Shown in pieces: positions 15,610 through 23,030 of a stretch of 26,404 bases of DNA (position 1 is the stretch's first letter; each line of letters starts with the position of its first letter). Origin of the DNA: an uncultured Lachnospiraceae bacterium (GTDB lineage Bacteria; Bacillota; Clostridia; Lachnospirales; Lachnospiraceae); NCBI GenBank assembly GCA_910586005.1, contig CAJUHG010000040.1, positions 1 through 26,404 of the forward strand. The letters are read 5' to 3'. Below the pieces are notes generated by a model. The model ran no database searches. It saw nothing but the letters and a program-made list of their open reading frames with translations, and was not told where the DNA came from. The translations under genes were made by a program, and so were the position numbers.

Positions 15610-17325
15610 TTATACTGGAGCAGTGCCATACTGTGCTATATAGGTATCATAATAGAGACCTTTTTTTGCCAACAACTCTTTATGTGTTCCTCGCTCCTTA
15701 ATCGTTCCATTTTCTAAGAAAATAATCTCATCTGCCCGACGTACTGCGGAAATACGATGAGCAATAATAATTTTTGTAGTATCTAATGTATCTAAAGCCT
15801 TTTGTATCTTATATTCTGTCTCCATATCTAAAGCAGACGTAGAATCATCTAAAATTAAGATAGGATTGTGTTTTGCAATTGCTCTTGCTATACTAATTCG
15901 CTGCTTTTGTCCACCGGAAAGTCCTACCCCCCGTTCTCCAATAATGGTTTCATAATTTTCTGACATATCTTCAATAAACCCCTTTGCCTGTGCAAGTTCA
16001 GCAGCATGTACAATTGTTGGATTTTCCAAAGTTTCTCTTTGTCCCATCTTGATATTTTCAGAGATTGTATCAGAAAATAAAAATACATCTTGCATTACAG
16101 TTGAAATATTACCACGAAGCTGCTTCAACGATAATTCTTTTACATCCACCCCATCTAACTTTATACTTCCTCGTTCTGCATCAAAAAAACGCATCAGTAG
16201 ATTTATTATAGAAGTCTTTCCTGCCCCAGTAGCTCCCATAATTCCAAGTGTTTTCCCAGAAGGCAAATCAAAAGAGATATCTTCTAAAATTTTCTGATTT
16301 CCTCTGTAAAAAGATACATGTTCAAAAGAAACTTCTCCTTTTACCTTTTCTAATTTAATAGGTGTTTCTACTTCCCTAATAGAAGGTCTTTGTTTATAAA
16401 TCTTATTAATTTTCTTACAAGACGCAACTGCAGAAGATAAATCATTGGTCAACCATCCTAACATTTCCATAGGCCATACAATATTCCTGCAATACTCAGA
16501 AAATGCCACCAAACTTCCAAGCGTCATTTCCCCAGAAATTACTTGAATACCTCCAATTATTACCATTACTACTGGAAGCAATTTTCCAGTAAATTGAAAG
16601 ATAGGATAATATCGCACTAACATTTTAGACTGCTGCATATTTAAATCACAATACCGCTGGTTGTGTGATAGAAATTTTTGAATTTCAAATTTTTCTCTTG
16701 CAAAGGCTTTTACTGTGCGAACACCTGCTAAATTTTCCTCTGCAATTGTAGTAAGTTTTGCATTTTCTTCACTGATAGCTTCATAAATTTTATCTAACTT
16801 TCGTTCCAGAAAGACAGCTACAAATCCCATAAAAAGCATTGCTACAAGAGGAATAAATGCAAGTTTCCAATTTAATGTAAACATACAATAAAGTACAATT
16901 GACACATGAATTACCACTTCTATCATCAACATGCCTACATACCCAAGTGCATTCCACACTGCATCTACATCATCTTTCACTCTTGCCATCAATTCACCCG
17001 TATTGGTATCATCAAAATAATCTATAGATAATCCTTCCATATGTCTAAATAAATCTTTGCGCAATTTTGCTGCAATTTTAATACTTACTGTATCAAAGGT
17101 AAAATCCTTTAAATAACCACTGATACTTCTTCCAATTCCAATCACTATAATCATCAAAAGCAAACTTCCTAAAAGTTCCATTTCTCCATTAATAATTACA
17201 TCATCTACAATACTTTTTGTAATTCTTGGATATAACATATCTAGCAAAATTGCTGTAATCATACAAAGAATAGCAAATAGATATGCATACCAATAATGTC
17301 CAATATATCCCAGTATTTTTTTCAT
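15610..17325 (-). CDS. Heterodimeric ABC exporter, subunit with degenerate ATPase site
   Basis: This 571-residue half-transporter is the first gene of the exporter pair. Six hydrophobic helices occupy about residues 1-310. Walker A is GATGAGKT (364-371) and the signature is the canonical LSGGQ (469-473). Walker B is followed by aspartate, ILILDD (D494), where an active site has glutamate; the switch histidine is H523. An Asp here with LSGGQ, and LSIGQ plus Glu in the partner, is the expected division of labour in asymmetric exporters. A TTG at 17328 is in frame, but the ATG at 17325 has the proper spacing (6 bases) from AAAGGAG. The 5' region contains a 168-bp inverted-repeat-bounded segment that could affect expression. 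Confidence 0.9.
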   Translation of the reverse strand: MKKILGYIGHYWYAYLFAILCMITAILLDMLYPRITKSIVDDVIINGEMELLGSLLLMIIVIGIGRSISGYLKDFTFDTVSIKIAAKLRKDLFRHMEGLSIDYFDDTNTGELMARVKDDVDAVWNALGYVGMLMIEVVIHVSIVLYCMFTLNWKLAFIPLVAMLFMGFVAVFLERKLDKIYEAISEENAKLTTIAEENLAGVRTVKAFAREKFEIQKFLSHNQRYCDLNMQQSKMLVRYYPIFQFTGKLLPVVMVIIGGIQVISGEMTLGSLVAFSEYCRNIVWPMEMLGWLTNDLSSAVASCKKINKIYKQRPSIREVETPIKLEKVKGEVSFEHVSFYRGNQKILEDISFDLPSGKTLGIMGATGAGKTSIINLLMRFFDAERGSIKLDGVDVKELSLKQLRGNISTVMQDVFLFSDTISENIKMGQRETLENPTIVHAAELAQAKGFIEDMSENYETIIGERGVGLSGGQKQRISIARAIAKHNPILILDDSTSALDMETEYKIQKALDTLDTTKIIIAHRISAVRRADEIIFLENGTIKERGTHKELLAKKGLYYDTYIAQYGTAPV

Positions 17326-17350
17326 CAATTTCTCCTTTCATAAATAGCAG

Positions 17351-17518
17351 CATGGTCTTTCCTATGAAATAAAAAAGCTGGCAAGTCCGCATCAACTCTC
17401 AAAATTCCTTATTCATGAGGAACTTGTACGGTTTGTTGCGCCGCGTGCAGCCACCTAAGTGGCAGCTTACCTCTTGCACGCGTGTGCATTCTATTTTTAT
17501 TTCATAGGAAAGACCTTG
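17351..17518. repeat. 168-bp segment bounded by 25-bp inverted repeats (MITE-like)
   Basis: Arms 17351-17375 and 17494-17518 are inverted copies with a single mismatch (24 of 25). The core holds a TTCCT/AGGAA hairpin and a G-C rich multi-arm structure (family 1 copy C). The arm sequence occurs a third time, in direct orientation, at 17541-17562 (22 bases identical to 17356-17377), where it forms the T-rich tail of a terminator. There is no ORF inside and no clear target-site duplication, so mobility is only a hypothesis. Confidence 0.6.
17403..17490 (+). repeat. Structured dispersed element, family 1, copy C (inside the 168-bp segment)
   Basis: On the plus strand, hairpin TTCCT-TATTCATG-AGGAA comes first. 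Then TTGCGCCGCGTGCA (from about 17436) pairs with TGCACGCGTGTGCA (to about 17489) over 13 pairs with one bulged base, enclosing GCCAC-CTAA-GTGGC and an 11-base linker. Layout and stem length match the copy at 4367-4447 while the sequences differ. Confidence 0.6.
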
Positions 17519-17555
17519 TTATTGAATATTAAAGTACATATCTTTCCTATGAAAT

Positions 17556-17586
17556 AAAAAAGACCTCACAGTTTACCTGTGAGGTC
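17556..17586 (-). terminator. Strong intrinsic terminator, minus strand
   Basis: On the minus strand GACCTCACAG (17586-17577) and CTGTGAGGTC (17571-17562) form a perfect 10-bp stem with a 5-base loop, followed at once by TTTTTT. It should end transcripts from the symporter gene or from the broken small ORF at 17612-17834, and insulates the exporter operon. Confidence 0.88.
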
Positions 17587-17611
17587 AAAATTTTGGTATC
17601 AATATACAATA

Positions 17612-17834
17612 TTATCCTGCATATAAGTCTAACATTCTTCCATTTTTATTTATAAAAAAGCCAATCAAGACAGTAAAATGATACCCTCTCGGGCACATGT
17701 AATCATTTAACCATTTTATAAAGTATCTTTTATTGGAATTGGAATTAATGTTGCGTTCCACCTACTTCTACCAAGGTAAATTTATGATTTCTTTTTATAA
17801 AGTTGTTCTTCTTATTATAATCAAAGTTAATCAT
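17612..17834 (-). pseudogene. Possible broken small gene upstream of the terminator
   Basis: An ATG at 17834 with a GAGGTAAAAC ribosome site opens a 29-codon frame (MINFDYNKKNNFIKRNHKF... ending GGTQH). A second, shifted frame from the GTG at 17761 to the stop at 17612 has a protein-like composition, including KWLNDYMCPRGYHFTVLIGF. The two overlap near 17745-17761, and a terminator follows directly. This would fit a single gene of about 75 codons split by one frameshift, or chance. No family is recognised. Confidence 0.25.
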
Positions 17835-17938
17835 TGTTTTACCTCGCTTTCTATAAGTGGTGAAGTCTGTATAAACAAACATAAAAAGTTACATTCAAAC
17901 TACCATTTTATTAAAACATAGTTACTAATATTTGTCAA

Positions 17939-19480
17939 TTACTTTTTAGGTAGCGCTATTTTTTTATCCACTATAACTTGCTCTTCTAAACAAGAAAAAA
18001 TATTTTCTACTTCTCTTTTATCCATTTTAGGAGTGAACAAACTAACAATTGGAACAATAATCAGACCAAGTATCATAGCAATTGCTCCAGCATTGATAGG
18101 AGATTTTATATAAGACAAAAACAAATTCGACACAGTAAGACCTATTCCACATGCAAAGCTAGCCCAAACTGCTGCACGTGTCACTCCCTTCCAGTATAAA
18201 CCATACAAAAATGGGGCAAGAAATGCACCTGCCAAAGCTCCCCAAGAAATTCCCATTAATTGTGCAATAAATTGTGCGATAGATTTAGGTGGAAATAATG
18301 CAAGTATAACAGAACATGCAAGAAAGAAAATCAATAATATTCTCATACAAAAAAGTTGTTTCTTTTCACTCATCTTTTTAATAATATTATCTTTCAAGAA
18401 ATCTAAAGTCAAAGTAGAACTAGAAGTTAATACCAAAGAAGACAAGGTAGACATCGAAGCTGAAAGTACTAATACAATCACAATACCCACCAAAATATCA
18501 GGCAAAGTAGAAAGCATTTGTGGAATAATCGCATCATAAATAACACTTCCATCTTCTTTGTGGATTGCTGTTGTATCAAATAATCTACCAAAACCTCCTA
18601 AGAAATAGCAACCCCCTGAAACAATAACAGCAAAAAATGTGGAAATAATCGTTCCTGACTGAATGGATTTTTCATCTTTAATTGCATAAAATTTATGTAT
18701 CATCTGTGGCAATCCCCAAGTTCCCAAAGAAGTCAGTATAATTACTCCTAAAAGATTTAATGGATCTGGACCAAAGAAGGAAGTGAATGCTCCTTTTTGT
18801 CCTAAGGTAACAGTCACATCACTTTCTAATTCTGAAAGAGAACGTACTGCCTCTATAAAACCTCCTTGTCCACTTAAAACAGCACCTATCACTGCAACAA
18901 TTCCAGCTAACATAATAAGTCCCTGAATAAAATCATTGATTGCTGTTGCCATATAACCACCCAAAATTACATAAACGCAGGTTAGCACTGCCATAACAAT
19001 TACACAGACTTCATATGGAATATCAAAGGCCATACCAAACAATCTAGACAAGCCATTATATACAGACGCAGTATAAGGGATTAAAAACACAAAAGCAATG
19101 GCAGAAGCAGCAATTCTAAGAGCATTGCTCTGATAACGCTTTCCAAAATAATCTGGCATAGTAGTTGCCAATAGATGATTACTCATAATTCTAGTACGTC
19201 TTCCTAATACTACCCATGCTAAAAGGGAACCAATCAAAGCATTGCCAATTCCAATCCAAGTAGAGGCAAGACCATATTTATAACCAAATTGACCTGCGTA
19301 ACCCACAAAAACAACCGCTGAGAAATAAGAAGTTCCATAAGCAAATGCTGTCAGCCAAGGTCCAACACTTCTTCCTCCTAGCACAAAATCATTTACATTG
19401 GTAGCATGTTTCCTAGAATATAAACCTACTCCAATCATAATAGCAAAAAATATAATTAGAAATATAAATTTAATTAACAC
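17939..19480 (-). CDS. Sodium/solute symporter (SSS family, PutP-like)
   Basis: This 513-residue membrane protein with about 13 hydrophobic helices belongs to the sodium:solute symporter family, which includes proline and pantothenate carriers. The family hallmark near the N-terminus is NDFVLGGRSVGPWLTAFAYG. The segment VYVILGGYMATAINDFIQG matches the conserved middle helix, and LVLTSSSTLTLDF fits the later sodium-site helix region. The start is the GTG at 19480 behind AAGGAGGAAG. It lies downstream of an amidohydrolase gene with a large hairpin between them, so it may import that enzyme's substrate (inference). The precise solute cannot be told from sequence. Confidence 0.87.
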   Translation of the reverse strand: MLIKFIFLIIFFAIMIGVGLYSRKHATNVNDFVLGGRSVGPWLTAFAYGTSYFSAVVFVGYAGQFGYKYGLASTWIGIGNALIGSLLAWVVLGRRTRIMSNHLLATTMPDYFGKRYQSNALRIAASAIAFVFLIPYTASVYNGLSRLFGMAFDIPYEVCVIVMAVLTCVYVILGGYMATAINDFIQGLIMLAGIVAVIGAVLSGQGGFIEAVRSLSELESDVTVTLGQKGAFTSFFGPDPLNLLGVIILTSLGTWGLPQMIHKFYAIKDEKSIQSGTIISTFFAVIVSGGCYFLGGFGRLFDTTAIHKEDGSVIYDAIIPQMLSTLPDILVGIVIVLVLSASMSTLSSLVLTSSSTLTLDFLKDNIIKKMSEKKQLFCMRILLIFFLACSVILALFPPKSIAQFIAQLMGISWGALAGAFLAPFLYGLYWKGVTRAAVWASFACGIGLTVSNLFLSYIKSPINAGAIAMILGLIIVPIVSLFTPKMDKREVENIFSCLEEQVIVDKKIALPKK

Positions 19481-19496
19481 TTTCTTCCTCCTTCAC

Positions 19497-19542
19497 ACAG
19501 CGAATCATAAGCCTTAATCTTTAAGAACTTATGATTCGCTGT
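19497..19542 (-). other. 15-bp perfect intercistronic hairpin ahead of the symporter ribosome site
   Basis: ACAGCGAATCATAAG (19497-19511) is the exact inverse of 19528-19542. The 16-base loop itself contains CTTAA/TTAAG. It ends about 6 bases before the symporter's AAGGAGG. No T run follows on the minus strand, so it is more likely an mRNA processing, stability or attenuation structure than a simple terminator. Confidence 0.7.
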
Positions 19543-19556
19543 ACTTTAAGCATCTC

Positions 19557-20369
19557 TCAGAAATCTTTTCCCAAAAGCCTTTCTGCATTCTGCCACAATA
19601 TTTTATTCAAATCTTCCGGTTTTTCCATAAGTTTTCTTATGTGTTCTAACGATTCTTTTTGTCCACCCCAAGGACTATCAGTAGCAAACAAGATTCTATC
19701 TATGCCATGCTTCTCAAGAATTTTTAAAAATAATTCATCTTCTATAAATCCAAAGGTATAAGATGTGTCTAAATAAACCTTTTTACCCGCTAACAACTCT
19801 TCTACTTCTTCCCATAAATCAAAACCACCATAATGTGCAAGTACCATTTTTTCTGGTGCAACTTCCTTAATTACATTTTGAATATGTTTTGGTGTACATC
19901 GCACATGTTCTGGAAAGCCAATATCAACTCCCGCATGAATCACACTAATCAATCCAAGTTCAGAGGCATAGTCTAAAATTCTCATATACTTGATATCATC
20001 AAAATAAGTATTCTGGTAATCTGGATGAAGTTTAATACCTAATAATCCCCAATCCTTAATCGCATGTAATTCCTTTTTGTAATTGGAAGAATCAGGATGG
20101 ATTCCTCCAAAAGATAACAAACGAACCTGTTTTTCTTGATATTTTTCATTTAATTGCATTGCAAAACTATTAATGGTATCAAATTGTTCTGGTTTAGTAA
20201 CTACTGGAAGAACAATTGACACATCAACACCCGAATCTTCCATAGAAGCTATTAAACTCTGTTCTCTTCCATCTGTAAAAGCCTTAACATGTGCAATATG
20301 CTCCAATTTTTCTATTGTTCTAGCTGCTATTTTTTCTGGAAAAATATGTGTATGAAAATCTACTATCAT
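19557..20369 (-). CDS. Metal-dependent amidohydrolase (amidohydrolase_2 / ACMSD-like)
   Basis: This 270-residue TIM-barrel hydrolase or decarboxylase is of the PF04909 type. Metal-site residues are visible: H6 and H8 in DFHTHIF, H145 in VIHAGV, H179 in LAHYGG, and D231 in FATDSPWG. Those motifs are in the order of the family (ACMSD, gamma-resorcylate decarboxylase and many uncharacterised hydrolases). The ATG at 20369 has an AGGAAGG ribosome site. There is no signal peptide, so it is cytoplasmic. It precedes the symporter, suggesting uptake and breakdown of one compound. The substrate is not predictable. Confidence 0.8.
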   Translation of the reverse strand: MIVDFHTHIFPEKIAARTIEKLEHIAHVKAFTDGREQSLIASMEDSGVDVSIVLPVVTKPEQFDTINSFAMQLNEKYQEKQVRLLSFGGIHPDSSNYKKELHAIKDWGLLGIKLHPDYQNTYFDDIKYMRILDYASELGLISVIHAGVDIGFPEHVRCTPKHIQNVIKEVAPEKMVLAHYGGFDLWEEVEELLAGKKVYLDTSYTFGFIEDELFLKILEKHGIDRILFATDSPWGGQKESLEHIRKLMEKPEDLNKILWQNAERLLGKDF

Positions 20370-20468
20370 TTTACCTTCCTACCTTACCATGAAAGCCTGT
20401 GAAATCAGACTGAACATTTATTATATAGGTCAAAGTGGATATTCACAATCCGCTTCGCTACTTGCTCA

Positions 20469-20591
20469 TAACCTTATGGCTGCTATCGCAGTTTTTCAGT
20501 GGGAGCTTATACTCCCACTGAAACAAGTAAGGCCCACCTGATTCTATGTCTCTGCGACATAGAATCAGGGGACTTCCTTGATAAGGTTAAA
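20469..20591 (-). repeat. Dispersed palindromic intergenic repeat, family 2, intact copy
   Basis: TAACCTTAT (20469-20477) and ATAAGGTTA (20581-20589) enclose two excellent hairpins. One is a 12-bp stem (20494-20505 with 20512-20523, loop CTTATA). The other is a 14-bp stem (20537-20550 with 20556-20569, loop TCTGC). A 4-bp CTGC/GCAG hairpin is also present near 20480-20491. The minus-strand reading matches 1176-1285. The gap 20370-20600 has no ORF. It separates the ACT gene from the amidohydrolase gene. Confidence 0.7.
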
Positions 20592-20600
20592 TAATTACTT

Positions 20601-21035
20601 TTAACAGAATATTCTCATAATATCCTCTTGACTGTAAAGCTCAATATCTTTGCTCTTTAATAACTCTGCTGCCTTGTCTCCATTAGAAATTTTGCAGATA
20701 ATAGATGCCTCATTATCTTTATTTGATAAGGCATACATATATTCCACATTTAACCCTGCTTGGCAGACATGACTTAAAATTTCTTGCAATTTTCCTACCT
20801 GATGAGAAAGTTTCACTGCTAATACATCAGTCAGCATAGCAGCGAATCCTTTTTCTTTCAAAGCTGCCTGTCCTGCTTCTGGATTTGAGGTAATCAAACG
20901 AAGCAGACCATATTCACTGGTATCTGCAAGACTCAATGAGATAATACTAACTTGCTCTTCTTTTAGAACATCTAATACTTCCTCAAGACGTCCTTCTTGA
21001 TTCTCAATAAACACTGATAACTGTTTAATAAACAT
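20601..21035 (-). CDS. Tandem ACT-domain protein
   Basis: This 144-residue protein consists of two ACT domains in tandem (about residues 1-70 and 71-140), with no catalytic domain. The first begins with the typical strand FIKQLSVFIENQEGRLEEVLDVL. ACT pairs bind amino acids and act as sensors. The gene follows paaK by 75 bases with an AGGG ribosome site. ACT proteins of this kind are common partners of paaK-iorAB clusters in Clostridia and archaea (family knowledge), where sensing of an aromatic or branched amino acid is plausible. Confidence 0.87.
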   Translation of the reverse strand: MFIKQLSVFIENQEGRLEEVLDVLKEEQVSIISLSLADTSEYGLLRLITSNPEAGQAALKEKGFAAMLTDVLAVKLSHQVGKLQEILSHVCQAGLNVEYMYALSNKDNEASIICKISNGDKAAELLKSKDIELYSQEDIMRIFC

Positions 21036-21110
21036 AAGATACCCTCCATTCTATCATTTTATACTAAGTTATGTTTATCAATTTCAACTTTATCGTTCCT
21101 ATATCTTTTC

Positions 21111-22409
21111 TTAAATTAATTCACGTTTATCAATTACATGTACTGCTTTTCCCATACTGCGCTCTAAAGTTTTAGGTGCAACCAGTTTGATTTTAGCAGC
21201 AAGTCCAATTGCATTCTGAACAACATGAGCAATCTTCTTGGTAAGACTTTCTAATTCCTTAATCTCATCTGAGAAGAAACGTTCCTCTACTTCTACTTGA
21301 ATTTCCAAAGTATCTAGATTATTCTTTCGATCTACAATCATCATATAATGTGGTGTAATGCCACCCATTTCTAGCAATGCCGCCTCTATCTGTGATGGAA
21401 ATACATTAACCCCCCGAATAATCAACATATCATCAGAGCGACCTTTAAATCTACTAATTCGCGCTAATGTTCTTCCACACTCACATTTATCATAAGAAAT
21501 ACTTGTTAAATCTTTTGTGCGGTAACGTAACAGTGGTAACCCTTCTTTGGTCAACGTAGTAAATACTAATTCTCCTGTCTCACCTTTGGGTAATGGCTCT
21601 AAGGTATCTGGATCAATAATTTCAGGCAGAAAATGATCTTCATATACATGAAGACCTTTGTGGTATTCACAATCACAGGCAACTCCTGGGCCCATTACTT
21701 CTGAAAGTCCATAAATATCAAATGCATGGATATGTAATTTTTCCTCAATCTGTCTTCTCATATTATCTGTCCAAGGTTCTGCACCACATATCGCTGCTTT
21801 TAATTTAATATTGGGAATATCTCCTGCTTCTTCTAATACCTCTGCAATATGAAGCAAATAGGAAGGGGTACAAGCTATCGCTGTAACACCAAAATCTTTC
21901 ATCATAGTTGTAAGTTTCTTTGTATTACCTGTAGACATAGGAACTACCATAGCTCCTAGTTTTTCCGCACCACCATGTGCTCCAAGCCCTCCCGTAAATA
22001 ATCCATAACCATAGGCAACCTGTATAATATCATCTCTAGTTACACCAGCTTGTGCCAATGCTCTTGCTACACATTCACTCCAAATTTCTAAATCTCTTCT
22101 GGTATAACCTACGACTGTAGCCTTCCCAGTAGTTCCAGAAGATGCATGGATACGGACAATTTCTGAACGTGGAGCAGCAAACAAACCAAAAGGATAAGTA
22201 TCTCTTAAATCATTCTTGGTTGTATAGGGAAGTTTATGTAAATCTTCAATTCCATTGATATCTCCTGGTTCAATTCCCATTTCTTGCATCTTTTTTCGGT
22301 AAAATTCTACATTATGATAAACTCTATCTACTATCTTAATTAGGCGTTTACTCTGTAGATATTCTAACTCATCTCTGCTCATACATTCCTTTGTTTCATT
22401 CCAAATCAT
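21111..22409 (-). CDS. paaK: Phenylacetate-CoA ligase family protein (downstream paralogue)
   Basis: This 432-residue adenylate-forming ligase joins an arylacetate (phenylacetate type) to CoA through an acyl-AMP. The phosphate-binding loop reads HASSGTTGKATVVGYT, and YGLSEVMGPGVACDC corresponds to the A5 region. YRTKDLT carries the conserved Asp, and a C-terminal GVNVFPSQIE precedes the small domain. Two cysteine groups (CDCEYH and KCECGRT) could hold a metal. AGGAGG lies 10 bases ahead of the ATG. It is close in sequence to the ligase at 24769-26073 and flanks iorAB on the other side. The substrate may be an arylacetate or a short branched acid made by IorAB; the reaction could also run toward ATP formation (inference). 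Confidence 0.88.
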   Translation of the reverse strand: MIWNETKECMSRDELEYLQSKRLIKIVDRVYHNVEFYRKKMQEMGIEPGDINGIEDLHKLPYTTKNDLRDTYPFGLFAAPRSEIVRIHASSGTTGKATVVGYTRRDLEIWSECVARALAQAGVTRDDIIQVAYGYGLFTGGLGAHGGAEKLGAMVVPMSTGNTKKLTTMMKDFGVTAIACTPSYLLHIAEVLEEAGDIPNIKLKAAICGAEPWTDNMRRQIEEKLHIHAFDIYGLSEVMGPGVACDCEYHKGLHVYEDHFLPEIIDPDTLEPLPKGETGELVFTTLTKEGLPLLRYRTKDLTSISYDKCECGRTLARISRFKGRSDDMLIIRGVNVFPSQIEAALLEMGGITPHYMMIVDRKNNLDTLEIQVEVEERFFSDEIKELESLTKKIAHVVQNAIGLAAKIKLVAPKTLERSMGKAVHVIDKRELI

Positions 22410-22449
22410 ATTAGAAAAGCCTCCTATTTTATATTATGGTAACAAGTTT

Positions 22450-23016
22450 TTATCCCTCATAGCCTTTTAGAAATGCCTTTTGATTTATTTCTATTGTCTT
22501 TGGAGGAACTGTTTTTTCAATTACTTTTAACCAAGTTTCTTTGGAAAAATCCATATGTTTTGCAGCCATTCCAAGCACAATAATATTAAAGACTTTAGAA
22601 TTTCCCAGCTTCTTAGCTTCTTCCATAGCATTAATCTTATAGACCATATGCTCTTTTTCTAACTTTTCTACAATATGCTCTGGATATTTGGCTGCTCCTG
22701 TCACAACAGTAATAGGTTCAATTCGCTGCTCATTTACTACAAGAACACCATCTTTTTTCAAGAAGTGGGCATAACGCAACGCTTCTAACTGTTCAAAAGC
22801 GATTAATACATCTGCCTGTCCTTCTTCTACAATTGGTTCTGCCACTTTTTCTCCATAGCGCACAAAAGTTACTACACTTCCACCTCTCTGAGCCATACCA
22901 TGTACTTCTGATAACTTCACATCATATCCTGCTTCTAATGTAATTCCACCGAGGATTCGGCTAGTGAGGAGTGTTCCTTGTCCCCCCACACCTACAATCA
23001 TAATATTTTTTGTCAT
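22450..23016 (-). CDS. iorB: Indolepyruvate:ferredoxin oxidoreductase, beta subunit
   Basis: This 188-residue gamma-type subunit of the 2-oxoacid:ferredoxin oxidoreductase family pairs with IorA. The N-terminal motif is NIMIVGVGGQGTLLTSRILG, followed by VKLSEVHGMAQRGGSV, both typical of IorB. An in-frame TTG at 23028 gives four more residues, but GGAG lies 6 bases before the ATG at 23016, so that start is preferred. It follows iorA by 14 bases. The enzyme oxidises aryl pyruvates (from Trp, Phe, Tyr) to arylacetyl-CoA with reduced ferredoxin as product. Confidence 0.92.
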   Translation of the reverse strand: MTKNIMIVGVGGQGTLLTSRILGGITLEAGYDVKLSEVHGMAQRGGSVVTFVRYGEKVAEPIVEEGQADVLIAFEQLEALRYAHFLKKDGVLVVNEQRIEPITVVTGAAKYPEHIVEKLEKEHMVYKINAMEEAKKLGNSKVFNIIVLGMAAKHMDFSKETWLKVIEKTVPPKTIEINQKAFLKGYEG

Positions 23017-23030
23017 ATCTATCTCCAATC

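Noticed and set aside
17733..17921. 62-codon plus-strand frame
   Set aside because: It starts at a TTG with no ribosome site and low-complexity AT-rich content; the minus-strand reading is slightly better but also weak.
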